Assembly: GCA_016199185.1 (NCBI GenBank)
Contig: JACQHE010000025.1
Coordinates: 1-20,334, forward strand
DNA: 20,334 bases
Source of the DNA: Candidatus Gottesmanbacteria bacterium
GTDB lineage: Bacteria; Patescibacteriota; Microgenomatia; UBA10105; UBA927
Reading direction: 5' to 3'
A model generated the notes under the pieces. The model was not told the DNA's origin. It searched no databases and saw nothing but the letters and a program-made list of their open reading frames with translations. The translations under genes were made by a program, and so were the position numbers. This document shows positions 1 through 6,612 of the stretch, in pieces (the first letter of the stretch is position 1; each line of letters begins with the position of its first letter).

Positions 1-678
1 CAACGCAACAGCTACGAGCCGTTTGCTCCTGCCTCAACGACGAAGATTTTAACCGCATTGGTTGCCCTTGATGCCTATAGCCTCGATGACGTGCTTACGG
101 TCAAAACCCTTATGAATAACGGCCAAACGATGAAGCTAGTTTCCGGCGAGCGCATGACGGTTGAAAATCTTCTTTACGGTACGCTCATCCAGTCCGGCAA
201 CGACGCGGCATGGGCTCTGGCGGAAAATTATCCGGGTGGGGTGAGTGCATTTGTTGCGGCAATGAATGAGAAAGCCAAAGCATTACACCTCACACAGTCC
301 CGCTTTACGAATCCGGTTGGCTTTGACGACCCCAATCACACGATGACGCCCATGGACCTTGCGCGCCTGGCGACGGTTGCACTCTCTCATAAAACTATTG
401 CCAAGATGGTTGCTATCCCGCAGATCACGATTTCCGACGTCACGCACACGTACTTTCATAATTTGACCAATGTCAACCAGTTACTGGGCAAAATCCCCGG
501 CGTGGGCGGCATTAAAACCGGCTGGACCGAAGGTGCAGGAGAGAATCTGGTGACGCTCGTTGAGCGGGGAGGCAGGCGCGTGATTATCGTAGTTCTAAAA
601 AGCAAAGATCGTTTTACCGACACGACGAAGCTCATCGATTGGGTCTTCGTCAACCACCGCTGGGAATCCTTTCTATGA
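1..678 (+). CDS. D-alanyl-D-alanine carboxypeptidase, peptidase S11 family (5' partial)
   Basis: This is the C-terminal part of a penicillin-binding carboxypeptidase that would trim the terminal D-Ala from peptidoglycan stem peptides outside the membrane. The frame is open from base 1, so the start codon and any signal peptide lie upstream of the window. All three active-site motifs of the family are visible: STTK (codons 12-15, nucleophile Ser and Lys), SGN (codons 65-67) and KTG (codons 172-174). The protein ends soon after the transpeptidase fold, without the C-terminal beta domain and amphipathic anchor of E. coli DacA, so it is a short form. Its TGA overlaps the era ATG (ATGA), which suggests translational coupling. 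The family call is secure; which peptidoglycan substrate it uses cannot be told. Confidence 0.9.
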   Translation, partial: QRNSYEPFAPASTTKILTALVALDAYSLDDVLTVKTLMNNGQTMKLVSGERMTVENLLYGTLIQSGNDAAWALAENYPGGVSAFVAAMNEKAKALHLTQSRFTNPVGFDDPNHTMTPMDLARLATVALSHKTIAKMVAIPQITISDVTHTYFHNLTNVNQLLGKIPGVGGIKTGWTEGAGENLVTLVERGGRRVIIVVLKSKDRFTDTTKLIDWVFVNHRWESFL

Positions 679-1538
679 AAAAAGCCGGTACCGTTGCCAT
701 CATCGGACGTCCCAACGCGGGTAAATCCACGCTTCTTAATAATCTCCTGGGTCACAAGGTGTCCATCACCTCGCCCAAGCCGCAGACTACACGATTTTCC
801 ATCCAGGCCGTCTATGAGGATGACCGCGGACAAATCATCTTTGTGGACACGCCCGGCATGATAGGCAAGGTCGTTGATCCTTTATCACGCCGCATTAATC
901 TTGAGGCCGAACATCAGATTAACGCCCAGCTTGATCTCGTGATCTATCTTGTGGATCACACGCGGGAGCGCGATCTGGAGGAAAACAAGACGTTCGGCTT
1001 GGTTCGGAAGTTCTCCGGTCCCAAAATCCTCGTGATAAATAAGATAGACGTGGTCAAACCTACCCATATCGTGCAGTACAAGTTCATGGAGGAGGAGTTT
1101 GACGCGGTTGTTGAGATTTCCGCTTTGGGTCGCAAACATTTAGGCCGGCTTCTTGAGGTCATCTTTGACTTCCTCCCCGAAGGCAAGCCCATGGTTGAGA
1201 CGGCCGATCTGCCGCAGCCGGGCCTCAATATCGACAGCAAGACGTTTCTGTCTGAAATCATCCGCGAGAAAGCATTCCTGTTTCTCCGGCGCGAAGTGCC
1301 CTACAGCCTTACTGCCGTTGTTGATGAGACGATCGAGCGGGACAATGGTGTTCTTTATATCAAAGCGCGTATTCTCACTTCTGCTGACCGCTACAAATCC
1401 ATGATCATCGGCAAAGGCGGCGCGATGATAAAGGAAATCAGCATGGCCGCCCGCAAAGAGTTGGAAACGGCGACCAATAAAAAGGTGTACCTCGAGCTTA
1501 CCGTCGAAACCGACCCCCACTGGATGGACGCTATATAA
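675..1538 (+). CDS. era: GTPase Era
   Basis: Era is a GTPase that binds the 3' end of 16S rRNA and helps mature the 30S subunit. The 287-residue product has every expected block: G1 GRPNAGKS (11-18), G3 DTPG (58-61), G4 NKID (122-125), G5 SAL (149-151), and a C-terminal KH domain with the GKGG loop (246-249). Its length is close to E. coli Era (about 300). The frame is open further upstream (to 639), but the ATG at 675 is chosen because it gives the normal N-terminus directly before the first beta strand and overlaps the preceding stop as ATGA. Its last 8 bases overlap the 3' end of the convergent gltX gene. Confidence 0.96.
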   Translation: MKKAGTVAIIGRPNAGKSTLLNNLLGHKVSITSPKPQTTRFSIQAVYEDDRGQIIFVDTPGMIGKVVDPLSRRINLEAEHQINAQLDLVIYLVDHTRERDLEENKTFGLVRKFSGPKILVINKIDVVKPTHIVQYKFMEEEFDAVVEISALGRKHLGRLLEVIFDFLPEGKPMVETADLPQPGLNIDSKTFLSEIIREKAFLFLRREVPYSLTAVVDETIERDNGVLYIKARILTSADRYKSMIIGKGGAMIKEISMAARKELETATNKKVYLELTVETDPHWMDAI

Positions 1539-2907
1539 AGCGAGCAATCGTTTCCTCTTCCCCCAATATCTCCAACGATTCCAGAATGGGGGGCCCGACG
1601 GTTTTGCCGGTAACCGCCACCCTTAACTCCATAAACACATCACGCGCTTTTACTCCGGTTTGCTCGGAAGCTTCACGAATCGCTTTCTCCATCGCCTCGT
1701 GACTCCAATCGCAGGATTCCAGCGCACCCTTCGCTACCCTTAATAACCCTTGATTGACCGGCCGTTCCAACTCCTTGGGCCGCGCAAAGAAAAATCCGGC
1801 CAGCGACTCAAACTCTTTTAATGACTTCATTCGCTCGATGACCAAGGGCAGTACCTTCTCGATCACTTCTTTAGAATATTTTCGGTGAACGAAGTCAAAA
1901 ATCTGACGACTGACGACCTGCCTCGCCGGCAGGCGGGCTGACGACTGATAGCTTCGTAAGTATGTGCCATTCATCCACCGCAATTTCTCTATATCAAAAA
2001 CGGGCGCCGTCGTTTGCACGTTCGCGAGATCAAATACCCGTATCATTTCATCTAGGGAAAATATTTCTTTCCCCTCGGGGTGCGCCCAGGCCATGGTGGC
2101 GAGATAATTAAGGAGCGCCTCCGGCAAGAACCCCTGCTCGCGGTACCATGAAACCCATACGGGGTTTTTCCGCTTGGAAAGCTTACTCTTATCGGGGTTG
2201 CGAAGAAGCGGCATGTGGGCATAGACCGGCAGTTTCCACCCCAGAAACTGATACAACAGAACGTGCTTGGGGGTAGAGGAAATCCACTCCTCGCCGCGGA
2301 TGACGTGGGAAATTTCCATGAGGTGATCGTCAACGACCACCCCCAGATGATACGTCGGGTATCCGTCGGATTTGAGCAGCACCTGATCGTCAATGAGCTT
2401 GTTTTCAAACGTAATCTCCCCCCGAATCAGATCTGTAAACGTCGTCGTTCCTTCTTCCGGCACCTTGAGTCTTATGACATATTTTTCACTTTTCACTTTT
2501 GACTTTTCACTTTTGACTTTTCTGCAGTGCCCGTCGTACCTCGGCGGTTCATGTCTGGCTTCCTGTTCTTTTCTCATTTGAGCGAGTCTCTCGGCTGTGC
2601 AGAAGCAGTAGTACGCATGGCCATTTTCAACGAGTTTATCAGCGTATTGTTTATAGAGAGGTAGCCGTTCCGATTGATGATATGGGCCTTCGTCGTATCT
2701 GATGCCCAGCCACGCAAGCGACGCTAAGATTCTGGCTTCCGATCCTTCTACGAAGCGCGTTCGGTCCGTATCCTCGATGCGGACGATGAACTGCCCGCCG
2801 TGCTGTTTGGCGACCACGTAGTTGATGAGTGCCGTATAGGCATTGCCGATGTGGAGATTTTCGCCGGTTGGAGAGGGAGCAATACGGGTGCGGACTTGTC
2901 CTGTCAT
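1531..2907 (-). CDS. gltX: Glutamyl-tRNA synthetase (GluRS)
   Basis: The class I synthetase charges tRNA-Glu. It would also charge tRNA-Gln if the cell uses the GatCAB route, but no gene here tests that. The product has 458 residues. Visible are the HIGH-type motif HIGN (19-22), the KMSKS-type motif KLSKR (242-246), a possible zinc site from C101, C103 and C128, and the conserved strand VIRLKVP. Two stretches are made of DNA repeats read in frame: K130-K142 (repeating KVKSEK) and S319-Q335 (a GC-rich hairpin repeat). Both sit where length and sequence vary in the family. The start at 2907 is supported by a promoter whose predicted transcription start falls on the ATG. The gene converges on era, with an 8-bp 3' overlap. 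Confidence 0.95.
   Translation of the reverse strand: MTGQVRTRIAPSPTGENLHIGNAYTALINYVVAKQHGGQFIVRIEDTDRTRFVEGSEARILASLAWLGIRYDEGPYHQSERLPLYKQYADKLVENGHAYYCFCTAERLAQMRKEQEARHEPPRYDGHCRKVKSEKSKVKSEKYVIRLKVPEEGTTTFTDLIRGEITFENKLIDDQVLLKSDGYPTYHLGVVVDDHLMEISHVIRGEEWISSTPKHVLLYQFLGWKLPVYAHMPLLRNPDKSKLSKRKNPVWVSWYREQGFLPEALLNYLATMAWAHPEGKEIFSLDEMIRVFDLANVQTTAPVFDIEKLRWMNGTYLRSYQSSARLPARQVVSRQIFDFVHRKYSKEVIEKVLPLVIERMKSLKEFESLAGFFFARPKELERPVNQGLLRVAKGALESCDWSHEAMEKAIREASEQTGVKARDVFMELRVAVTGKTVGPPILESLEILGEEETIARFI
1903..1953 (-). repeat. Hairpin repeat inserted in frame in gltX
   Basis: The core at 1917-1933 is CCTGCC-tcgcc-GGCAGG, a 6-bp stem with a 5-base loop. It is flanked by short direct repeats of TGACGAC (1903-1917 on the left, 1938-1944 on the right). 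The 51 bp encode residues 319-335 of GluRS, directly after the conserved LRWMNGTYLR segment. The structure looks like a small palindromic repeat that entered the gene without breaking the frame; origin by insertion is inferred. Confidence 0.6.
2482..2520 (-). repeat. Low-complexity TTTTCACTTTTGAC tract in frame in gltX
   Basis: On the plus strand this is a run of TTTTCACT and TTTTGACT units; on the coding strand it reads K130-K142 of GluRS as repeated KVKSEK-type peptides. A close relative of the tract lies between gltX and the next gene (2961-2992). The insert replaces the variable linker that normally precedes the conserved VIRLKVP strand. Confidence 0.65.
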
Positions 2908-2913
2908 ACATTG

Positions 2914-2942
2914 ATTCTAACAACTGATCACCATATACTCAA
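2914..2942 (-). promoter_or_regulatory. gltX promoter, predicted leaderless
   Basis: On the minus strand a -35 box TTGAGT (2942-2937) and a -10 box TAGAAT (2919-2914) are 17 bp apart. Transcription would start about 7 bases past the -10 box, which is the ATG itself at 2907. No Shine-Dalgarno sequence is present. Confidence 0.6.
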
Positions 2943-2960
2943 TGTAGCGATGATTTTTCT

Positions 2961-2992
2961 ACCTTTTCACTTTTCACTTATCACTTATCACT
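2961..2992 (+). repeat. TTTTCACT/TATCACT tandem tract between gltX and the next gene
   Basis: Tandem units of CTTTTCACTT then TTATCACTT lie just upstream of the ATG at 2998. They match the tract inside gltX (2482-2520). The tract occupies the place where a Shine-Dalgarno sequence would be expected for the downstream gene, and none is visible. Confidence 0.6.
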
Positions 2993-2997
2993 AATTT

Positions 2998-4056
2998 ATG
3001 GCCACCCTCACCGAAACTGCCTACTACACGCGCCGGACGGTCAACTGGGCCGTCTTGGCCGTCATCGCCTATATCATCCTTCGCATTTCTTGGAGCATTT
3101 TTGTCGCGGCGTGGCTTTACTTTTTTCCTCCCAAGCCGCCGCCTCCCAACTTCCGCTTCGGTAAACTGCCGGCGGTCAAGTTTCCGGAGCCTGCTGCCTC
3201 TCCGTCGGCACAGCTCACGTTTAGGCTCGAAACCATCGAGGGCGCGGTGCCTGCGGCGTCGGAGGCCGCAACCGTCTACTTCATGCCCAAACAGGCGGCT
3301 AATCTCCTGGCCTTGACCAAGACGCAGGAGTTTGCCAGGCGCCTGGGGCTTAATCCCAAGCCCATCGAGGAGACGAAGGCGATTTACCGGTTTGAAGATG
3401 ACACGACACTTCTCCGGCGCCTGCGCTATGACATCGTTTCCAACAACTTTATTCTGCGCTACGGCTTTGAACAGGACACGGGGCTTTTTTCCGAACGAAC
3501 GTTGCCCAGCGTCGACGCGGCAATTGCCGAGGCTAAATCCATGCTACAGACGTTTGTGCTGTACGGCTCTGATTTGGTGAAAGGAACCAGTAAGGTGAAT
3601 TTCCTCAAGTTAGTAGGAGACAAGCTGGTATCCACCACGAGCCTCTCGCAGGCTGATGCGGTGCGTGTGGACTTTTTCCGCCAAAACGTGGCAGGGCTTA
3701 AACTTTTCACCCCATATCCCGACGAAGGGCAGGTGGTGGTCATATTTTCCGGATCCAAGAATAGTAAAAAGAAAGTTCTGCAGTTTGCCTACACGCTCTG
3801 GCCGATTGATTATGACACCATGGGCACCTATGCGCTCAAAACAAGTGCCACCGCGTGGGAAGAGCTTCAAACGGGCCGGGGGTATATCGCCCGAGCTCCG
3901 GTCAATGCAGCTACAAACGTCGTCGTGCGGCAGGTGTATCTGGGCTACTATGACAGCTTTGATCCACAGATGTACTTACAGCCGGTGTTTGTGTTTGAAG
4001 GAGACAACGGATTCCTGGCCTACATCCCCGCCATCACCCCCGAGTGGACGGAGTGA
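2998..4056 (+). CDS. Hypothetical membrane-anchored protein
   Basis: I do not recognise this 352-residue protein. It has one clear membrane span near the N-terminus (about residues 16-43, rich in Val, Ile, Ala and Trp), followed by the proline stretch FFPPKPPPPN and a long soluble region with no cysteine motif or known catalytic signature that I can see. That topology suggests an N-terminal anchor with the bulk of the protein outside the membrane. It is first of three consecutive envelope-type genes (with those at 4100 and 4704), which may form a functional group. The start is the first ATG, with no evident ribosome binding site; a repeat tract sits directly upstream. It is a real gene judging by its length and by codon use like that of its neighbours. 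Confidence 0.75.
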   Translation: MATLTETAYYTRRTVNWAVLAVIAYIILRISWSIFVAAWLYFFPPKPPPPNFRFGKLPAVKFPEPAASPSAQLTFRLETIEGAVPAASEAATVYFMPKQAANLLALTKTQEFARRLGLNPKPIEETKAIYRFEDDTTLLRRLRYDIVSNNFILRYGFEQDTGLFSERTLPSVDAAIAEAKSMLQTFVLYGSDLVKGTSKVNFLKLVGDKLVSTTSLSQADAVRVDFFRQNVAGLKLFTPYPDEGQVVVIFSGSKNSKKKVLQFAYTLWPIDYDTMGTYALKTSATAWEELQTGRGYIARAPVNAATNVVVRQVYLGYYDSFDPQMYLQPVFVFEGDNGFLAYIPAITPEWTE

Positions 4057-4063
4057 ATCAGGG

Positions 4064-4092
4064 TTGACAAACCCTTATCTGTCATGTAATCA
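4064..4092 (+). promoter_or_regulatory. Promoter of the secreted coiled-coil gene
   Basis: A consensus -35 TTGACA (4064-4069) is followed after 17 bp by TAATCA (4087-4092); an overlapping alternative -10 is TGTAAT (4085-4090, 15-bp spacing). The ATG is at 4100, so the predicted leader is zero to a few bases long. Confidence 0.5.
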
Positions 4093-4099
4093 TCATAGT

Positions 4100-4699
4100 A
4101 TGCTCCACCGAAGGATCTTAATTGCTAGCCTTACATTCTTTTTGAGTACCACCCCAGTCTTTGCCGCAACGAACGCACAAGACCTTCGCGCACAGTCAGC
4201 TGCCAGCCGGGCAGCCGCGCGGCGGGAGGAAATAAAAGCCAACATCCAAGCCAGGCTCGACGCGCGCAAACAGCAGGTCGTTGAGCGAGTGCAGGAGCGG
4301 CTTAGTAACGTCAACGAGCGCCGAACCGAGCACTTTCTGAAAGTGCTCGATCGTCTCTCCGCGATACTTGATAAGATTGAGTCCCGCACGGAGAAGGCCA
4401 AGGCCGAAGGCAAAAACGTGACTGCCATAGAAACAGCGATCGCCTCGGCGCGCACGGCCATTTCAAGCGCCCAGTCCGCCGTGGATGCACAGAAAGGGAA
4501 GACCTATCAGATCACGGTAACGGATGACGGGACGGCCAAAGGCGAGGTTGAGGCAATGATCAAACAGTTGCACGCCGATCTTAAAACAGTCTACGACACA
4601 ATTGTCGCCGCCCGTCAAGCAGTGCAGAATGTCTATCAACAGATAAAAACCGTCGTCGGGTCGACGAAGGATGCGACGCCGAGCGCCGTGACACCGTAA
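4100..4699 (+). CDS. Hypothetical secreted coiled-coil protein
   Basis: No named family is recognised. The 199-residue product starts with a textbook signal peptide: positively charged MLHRR, hydrophobic core LIASLTFFLST, and a likely signal peptidase site after PVFA (about residue 22). The rest is almost wholly helical, rich in Ala, Arg, Lys, Glu and Gln with heptad-like spacing (about 25-120), so it should form a coiled coil in the cell envelope or outside. The frame is open far upstream (to 3656), but that part is a shadow of the preceding gene; the ATG at 4100 is the one that begins the signal peptide and lies just after a good promoter. It is followed 4 bp later by another envelope protein gene, so the two are probably cotranscribed. 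Confidence 0.75.
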   Translation: MLHRRILIASLTFFLSTTPVFAATNAQDLRAQSAASRAAARREEIKANIQARLDARKQQVVERVQERLSNVNERRTEHFLKVLDRLSAILDKIESRTEKAKAEGKNVTAIETAIASARTAISSAQSAVDAQKGKTYQITVTDDGTAKGEVEAMIKQLHADLKTVYDTIVAARQAVQNVYQQIKTVVGSTKDATPSAVTP

Positions 4700-4703
4700 T
4701 CCT

Positions 4704-5114
4704 ATGCCAGAGAATATGACGTCACCATCGCCAACAGAACCACCGCCACAGCCGGTGCAATCAGAACCACCGCCGGCGAGCGTCGTTGTGCCGCCCGCCG
4801 AGCCGTCCAGGAAAGGACCGGGAATCCTTTGGCTCGTCATCGTCCTTGCGGTAGCTATCGCAGGCGCGGGTGCATATTTCCTGTATGCCCAACTTCTCAA
4901 ACCCGTTGAGAAGACCACGACGCAGGCGCCGGGCTTAGTGACTCAAGAAGGCAAGCCGGACCAGGGATTTGGTGCCGAGCCCGCGACAACGCCAGCGACG
5001 ACACCAACCATCACAGCAAGTGACAACGTGTCGGATATTGAAAAGGATCTCTCCGGCACGACGATCGAGAGCGAAAACACCTCCGAGTTTGACGCTGACC
5101 TCCAAAGCCTCTAA
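4704..5114 (+). CDS. Hypothetical proline-rich protein with one membrane span
   Basis: This 136-residue protein is not assigned to a family. It has a proline-rich, probably cytoplasmic N-terminus (residues 1-36, several PPP runs), one membrane span (about 41-62, ILWLVIVLAVAIAGAGAYF), a Thr/Pro-rich low-complexity stretch (ATTPATTP), and an acidic C-terminal tail with SDIEKDL and EFDADLQSL. Similar short acidic tails occur in other predicted envelope proteins of Patescibacteria as I recall them, but I cannot confirm that here. It follows the secreted coiled-coil gene by 4 bp. The IS200-type element begins within about 15 bp of its stop codon, so the insertion just missed the gene. Confidence 0.7.
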   Translation: MPENMTSPSPTEPPPQPVQSEPPPASVVVPPAEPSRKGPGILWLVIVLAVAIAGAGAYFLYAQLLKPVEKTTTQAPGLVTQEGKPDQGFGAEPATTPATTPTITASDNVSDIEKDLSGTTIESENTSEFDADLQSL

Positions 5115-5130
5115 TAGCACCTTAGAAGTT

Positions 5131-5150
5131 CCCCGCACGTAAGTGCGGGG
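5131..5150 (+). repeat. Left-end hairpin of the IS200-type element
   Basis: A perfect 8-bp stem CCCCGCAC / GTGCGGGG encloses the loop GTAA. It lies between the stop of the upstream gene and the transposase start, and could also act as a barrier to transcription entering tnpA. Confidence 0.8.
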
Positions 5151-5185
5151 GTGTATCGGGTTCCTGCATCTTCTTTTGGTTGGGG

Positions 5186-5191
5186 TACAAT
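5186..5191 (+). promoter_or_regulatory. Possible -10 box for tnpA
   Basis: TACAAT lies 7 bases before the ATG at 5199. No good -35 box is seen. If used, the message would be nearly leaderless. Confidence 0.35.
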
Positions 5192-5198
5192 AAGGCCC

Positions 5199-5627
5199 AT
5201 GGAGATGCGACGACAAGCCCATGTGGTCTATCGATGCCAGTACCACATCGTGTGGATACCACGATATCGCTATAATGTGCTGGTAGACGGGGTGAAAGAG
5301 TATTTACTCATCAAGCTGGATGAAGTGAGAAAATACTATCCTGAGGTTGAGTACGTAGAACGCAACATCCAGAAAGATCATGTGCATGTGGTGATCAGTT
5401 TTCCGCCACGACACAGCATAGCCAAGGTCGTGCAGGTGATGAAACAAAACACGGGAAAAGCTCTGAAAGAGAAGTTTGACTATCTCAAACGACTCTACTG
5501 GCGAGACGGAGGGATCTGGTCCGTTGGCTACTTTGTCTCAACCGTAGGACTGGATGAAGCCATGATTCAACGATACGTTCGATATCAGGAAAAAGAAGAT
5601 GCAGGACAAGCGAAGCTTGTATTCTAG
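5199..5627 (+). CDS. tnpA: IS200/IS605-type transposase TnpA (Y1 HUH family)
   Basis: TnpA cuts and joins single-stranded DNA with a catalytic tyrosine. The 142-residue product has the HUH metal-binding pair HVH (His61, His63) and a C-terminal helix with two candidate nucleophiles, Tyr126 and Tyr129, in RYVRYQ; by position Tyr126 fits best with Tyr127 of the ISHp608 enzyme. The segment YFVSTVG before that helix is typical of the family. The frame is open from 5151, but that part reads through the left hairpin, so ATG 5199 (or 5205) is chosen. The gene appears intact, so the element may still be active. Length is normal for IS200-type TnpA. Confidence 0.92.
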   Translation: MEMRRQAHVVYRCQYHIVWIPRYRYNVLVDGVKEYLLIKLDEVRKYYPEVEYVERNIQKDHVHVVISFPPRHSIAKVVQVMKQNTGKALKEKFDYLKRLYWRDGGIWSVGYFVSTVGLDEAMIQRYVRYQEKEDAGQAKLVF

Positions 5628-5631
5628 GATT

Positions 5632-5651
5632 CCACGGACGTAAGTCCATGG
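5632..5651 (+). repeat. Right-end hairpin of the IS200-type element
   Basis: CCACGGAC / GTCCATGG (7 of 8 pairs match) encloses the loop GTAA, the same loop as the left hairpin. It begins 4 bases after the tnpA stop codon. Confidence 0.75.
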
Positions 5652-5671
5652 TAGTTCAATTCCTCTTCGTC

Positions 5672-5691
5672 ATTCCGGCGAACGCCGGAAT
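5672..5691. repeat. REP-like palindrome ATTCCGGCG-aa-CGCCGGAAT
   Basis: A perfect 9-bp inverted repeat with a 2-base spacer, in the wider context CGTCATTCC...GGAATCCAG. Palindromes of this form are scattered through the genomes of many unrelated bacteria. It lies between the IS200-type element and mutY and covers the place where the mutY -35 box should be. Confidence 0.7.
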
Positions 5692-5697
5692 CCAGAG

Positions 5698-5703
5698 TAT
5701 AAT
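5698..5703 (+). promoter_or_regulatory. mutY -10 box (TATAAT)
   Basis: A perfect TATAAT lies 11 bp before the mutY ATG at 5715, which predicts a leader of about 5 bases. No -35 box is seen; its position is taken up by the REP-like palindrome. Confidence 0.5.
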
Positions 5704-5714
5704 AACAACGATCA

Positions 5715-6542
5715 ATGAAACTACCGAAGAAGAAAATCGTGTCGTTTCAGCAAAAGGTTTTTACCTGGTGGTCAACTCACAAGCGTGATCTTCCGTGGCG
5801 CCGGACGCGTGATCCGTACCGGATCATGGTCTCTGAAGTTATGCTCCAGCAAACGCAAGTACTTCGCGTCGTCGCGAAGTACCGTGAGTTTATCGAACGG
5901 TACCCTAGGGTAAGTAATCTTGCTCATGCGACCCCCGCAGAGGTTCTCCGTATTTGGAAAGGGCTTGGCTACAATCGCCGCGCACTCTACCTCCACAGAG
6001 CCGCCAAGACTATTGCGGAAGCATATCATGGTAAGTTTCCGATCAACGAACGGGAGCTTATCAAACTCCCGGGATTGGGTACATACACTGCTCGAGCAAT
6101 TTTGGTGTTCGCTTATAAACAGGAAGTCCCACTGGTCGATACAAACATCCGTCAAATAATTACCCACTTCTTTTTTGCTGATCAGCCGCAAAAAGCATCG
6201 GTTATTGAAGATGTAGCGAGAAAACTTCTTCCCAAAGGCAAATCCTGGCAGTGGCACCAGGCGCTCATGGACTACGGAGCTTTAGAGCTGCGTAATATAC
6301 AAATAAACAAATATACAAATAAACAAATGGAAAAAATACCATTTCGAGAATCAAACCGTTTTTACCGCGGCCGGATCATTGACCGATTGCGTGAGGGAGA
6401 AATATCGGAAAAAAAGTTTCTCAATGAGCTGGGAAAAACGTACACCAAGCCAGTAGCATTCCTTCACTCCATTATCGCCTCGCTCGTCAAAGACGGCCTG
6501 ATTGAACGGACCTCCCGCGGTGTCCTGCGCCTTCCAGTCTAA
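5715..6542 (+). CDS. mutY: A/G-specific adenine glycosylase MutY, without Fe-S cluster domain
   Basis: MutY removes adenine mispaired with 8-oxoguanine or guanine. The 275-residue product shows the MutY start DLPWR (25-29), catalytic Glu41 in SEVMLQQTQV, a helix-hairpin-helix LPGLGTYTA (118-126) and catalytic Asp142 in VDTN. After MDYGAL (185-190), where other MutY proteins carry four cysteines for a [4Fe-4S] cluster, there is no cysteine at all, only IQINKYTNKQ encoded by a tandem DNA repeat. A clade of clusterless MutY is known. The C-terminal MutT-like recognition domain is also missing; instead about 60 residues (215-275) resemble a small winged helix. Another HhH glycosylase of the Nth/MutY group is possible, but the MutY features fit best. 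Confidence 0.85.
   Translation: MKLPKKKIVSFQQKVFTWWSTHKRDLPWRRTRDPYRIMVSEVMLQQTQVLRVVAKYREFIERYPRVSNLAHATPAEVLRIWKGLGYNRRALYLHRAAKTIAEAYHGKFPINERELIKLPGLGTYTARAILVFAYKQEVPLVDTNIRQIITHFFFADQPQKASVIEDVARKLLPKGKSWQWHQALMDYGALELRNIQINKYTNKQMEKIPFRESNRFYRGRIIDRLREGEISEKKFLNELGKTYTKPVAFLHSIIASLVKDGLIERTSRGVLRLPV
6294..6325 (+). repeat. Perfect 16-bp tandem duplication inside mutY
   Basis: The unit AATATACAAATAAACA occurs twice back to back (6294-6309 and 6310-6325) and is followed by a further AATG. Because 16 is not a multiple of 3, the two copies are read in different frames. The tract codes for the segment that replaces the Fe-S loop. Confidence 0.85.
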
Positions 6543-6563
6543 AGTACTTACCATACTCTAACC

Positions 6564-6597
6564 ATCACAAAATTATGCACGTGCATAATTTTGTGAT
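6564..6597. repeat. Perfect 34-bp palindrome, copy 1
   Basis: The left half is ATCACAAAATTATGCAC and the right half is its exact reverse complement with no spacer (centre GCAC/GTGC at 6580/6581). It lies between mutY and the regulator gene and ends 15 bp before the first possible start codon (6613). It includes CATAAT (6584-6589), which could be the regulator's -10 box, so it is well placed to be an operator. An identical copy lies at 7378-7411. Confidence 0.9.
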
Positions 6598-6612
6598 ACT
6601 CTGGGGTGTGAT

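Larger units (their letters stand above)
5121..5660 (+). mobile_element. IS200/IS605-family element (tnpA only)
   Basis: A single-gene insertion sequence is bounded by two hairpins that share the loop GTAA: CCCCGCAC-GTAA-GTGCGGGG at the left (5131-5150) and CCACGGAC-GTAA-GTCCATGG at the right (5632-5651, one mismatch). Such subterminal stem-loops are what Y1 transposases bind as single strands. There is no tnpB. The outer limits are estimated, because these elements have no terminal inverted repeats or target duplication. TTAG at 5122-5125 and TCAA at 5656-5659 are possible cleavage sites by analogy with ISHp608, but this is only a guess. Confidence 0.8.

Noticed and set aside
3656..4099. Upstream extension of the secreted coiled-coil gene
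   Set aside because: The open frame here is a shadow of the preceding gene; the signal peptide and promoter place the start at 4100.
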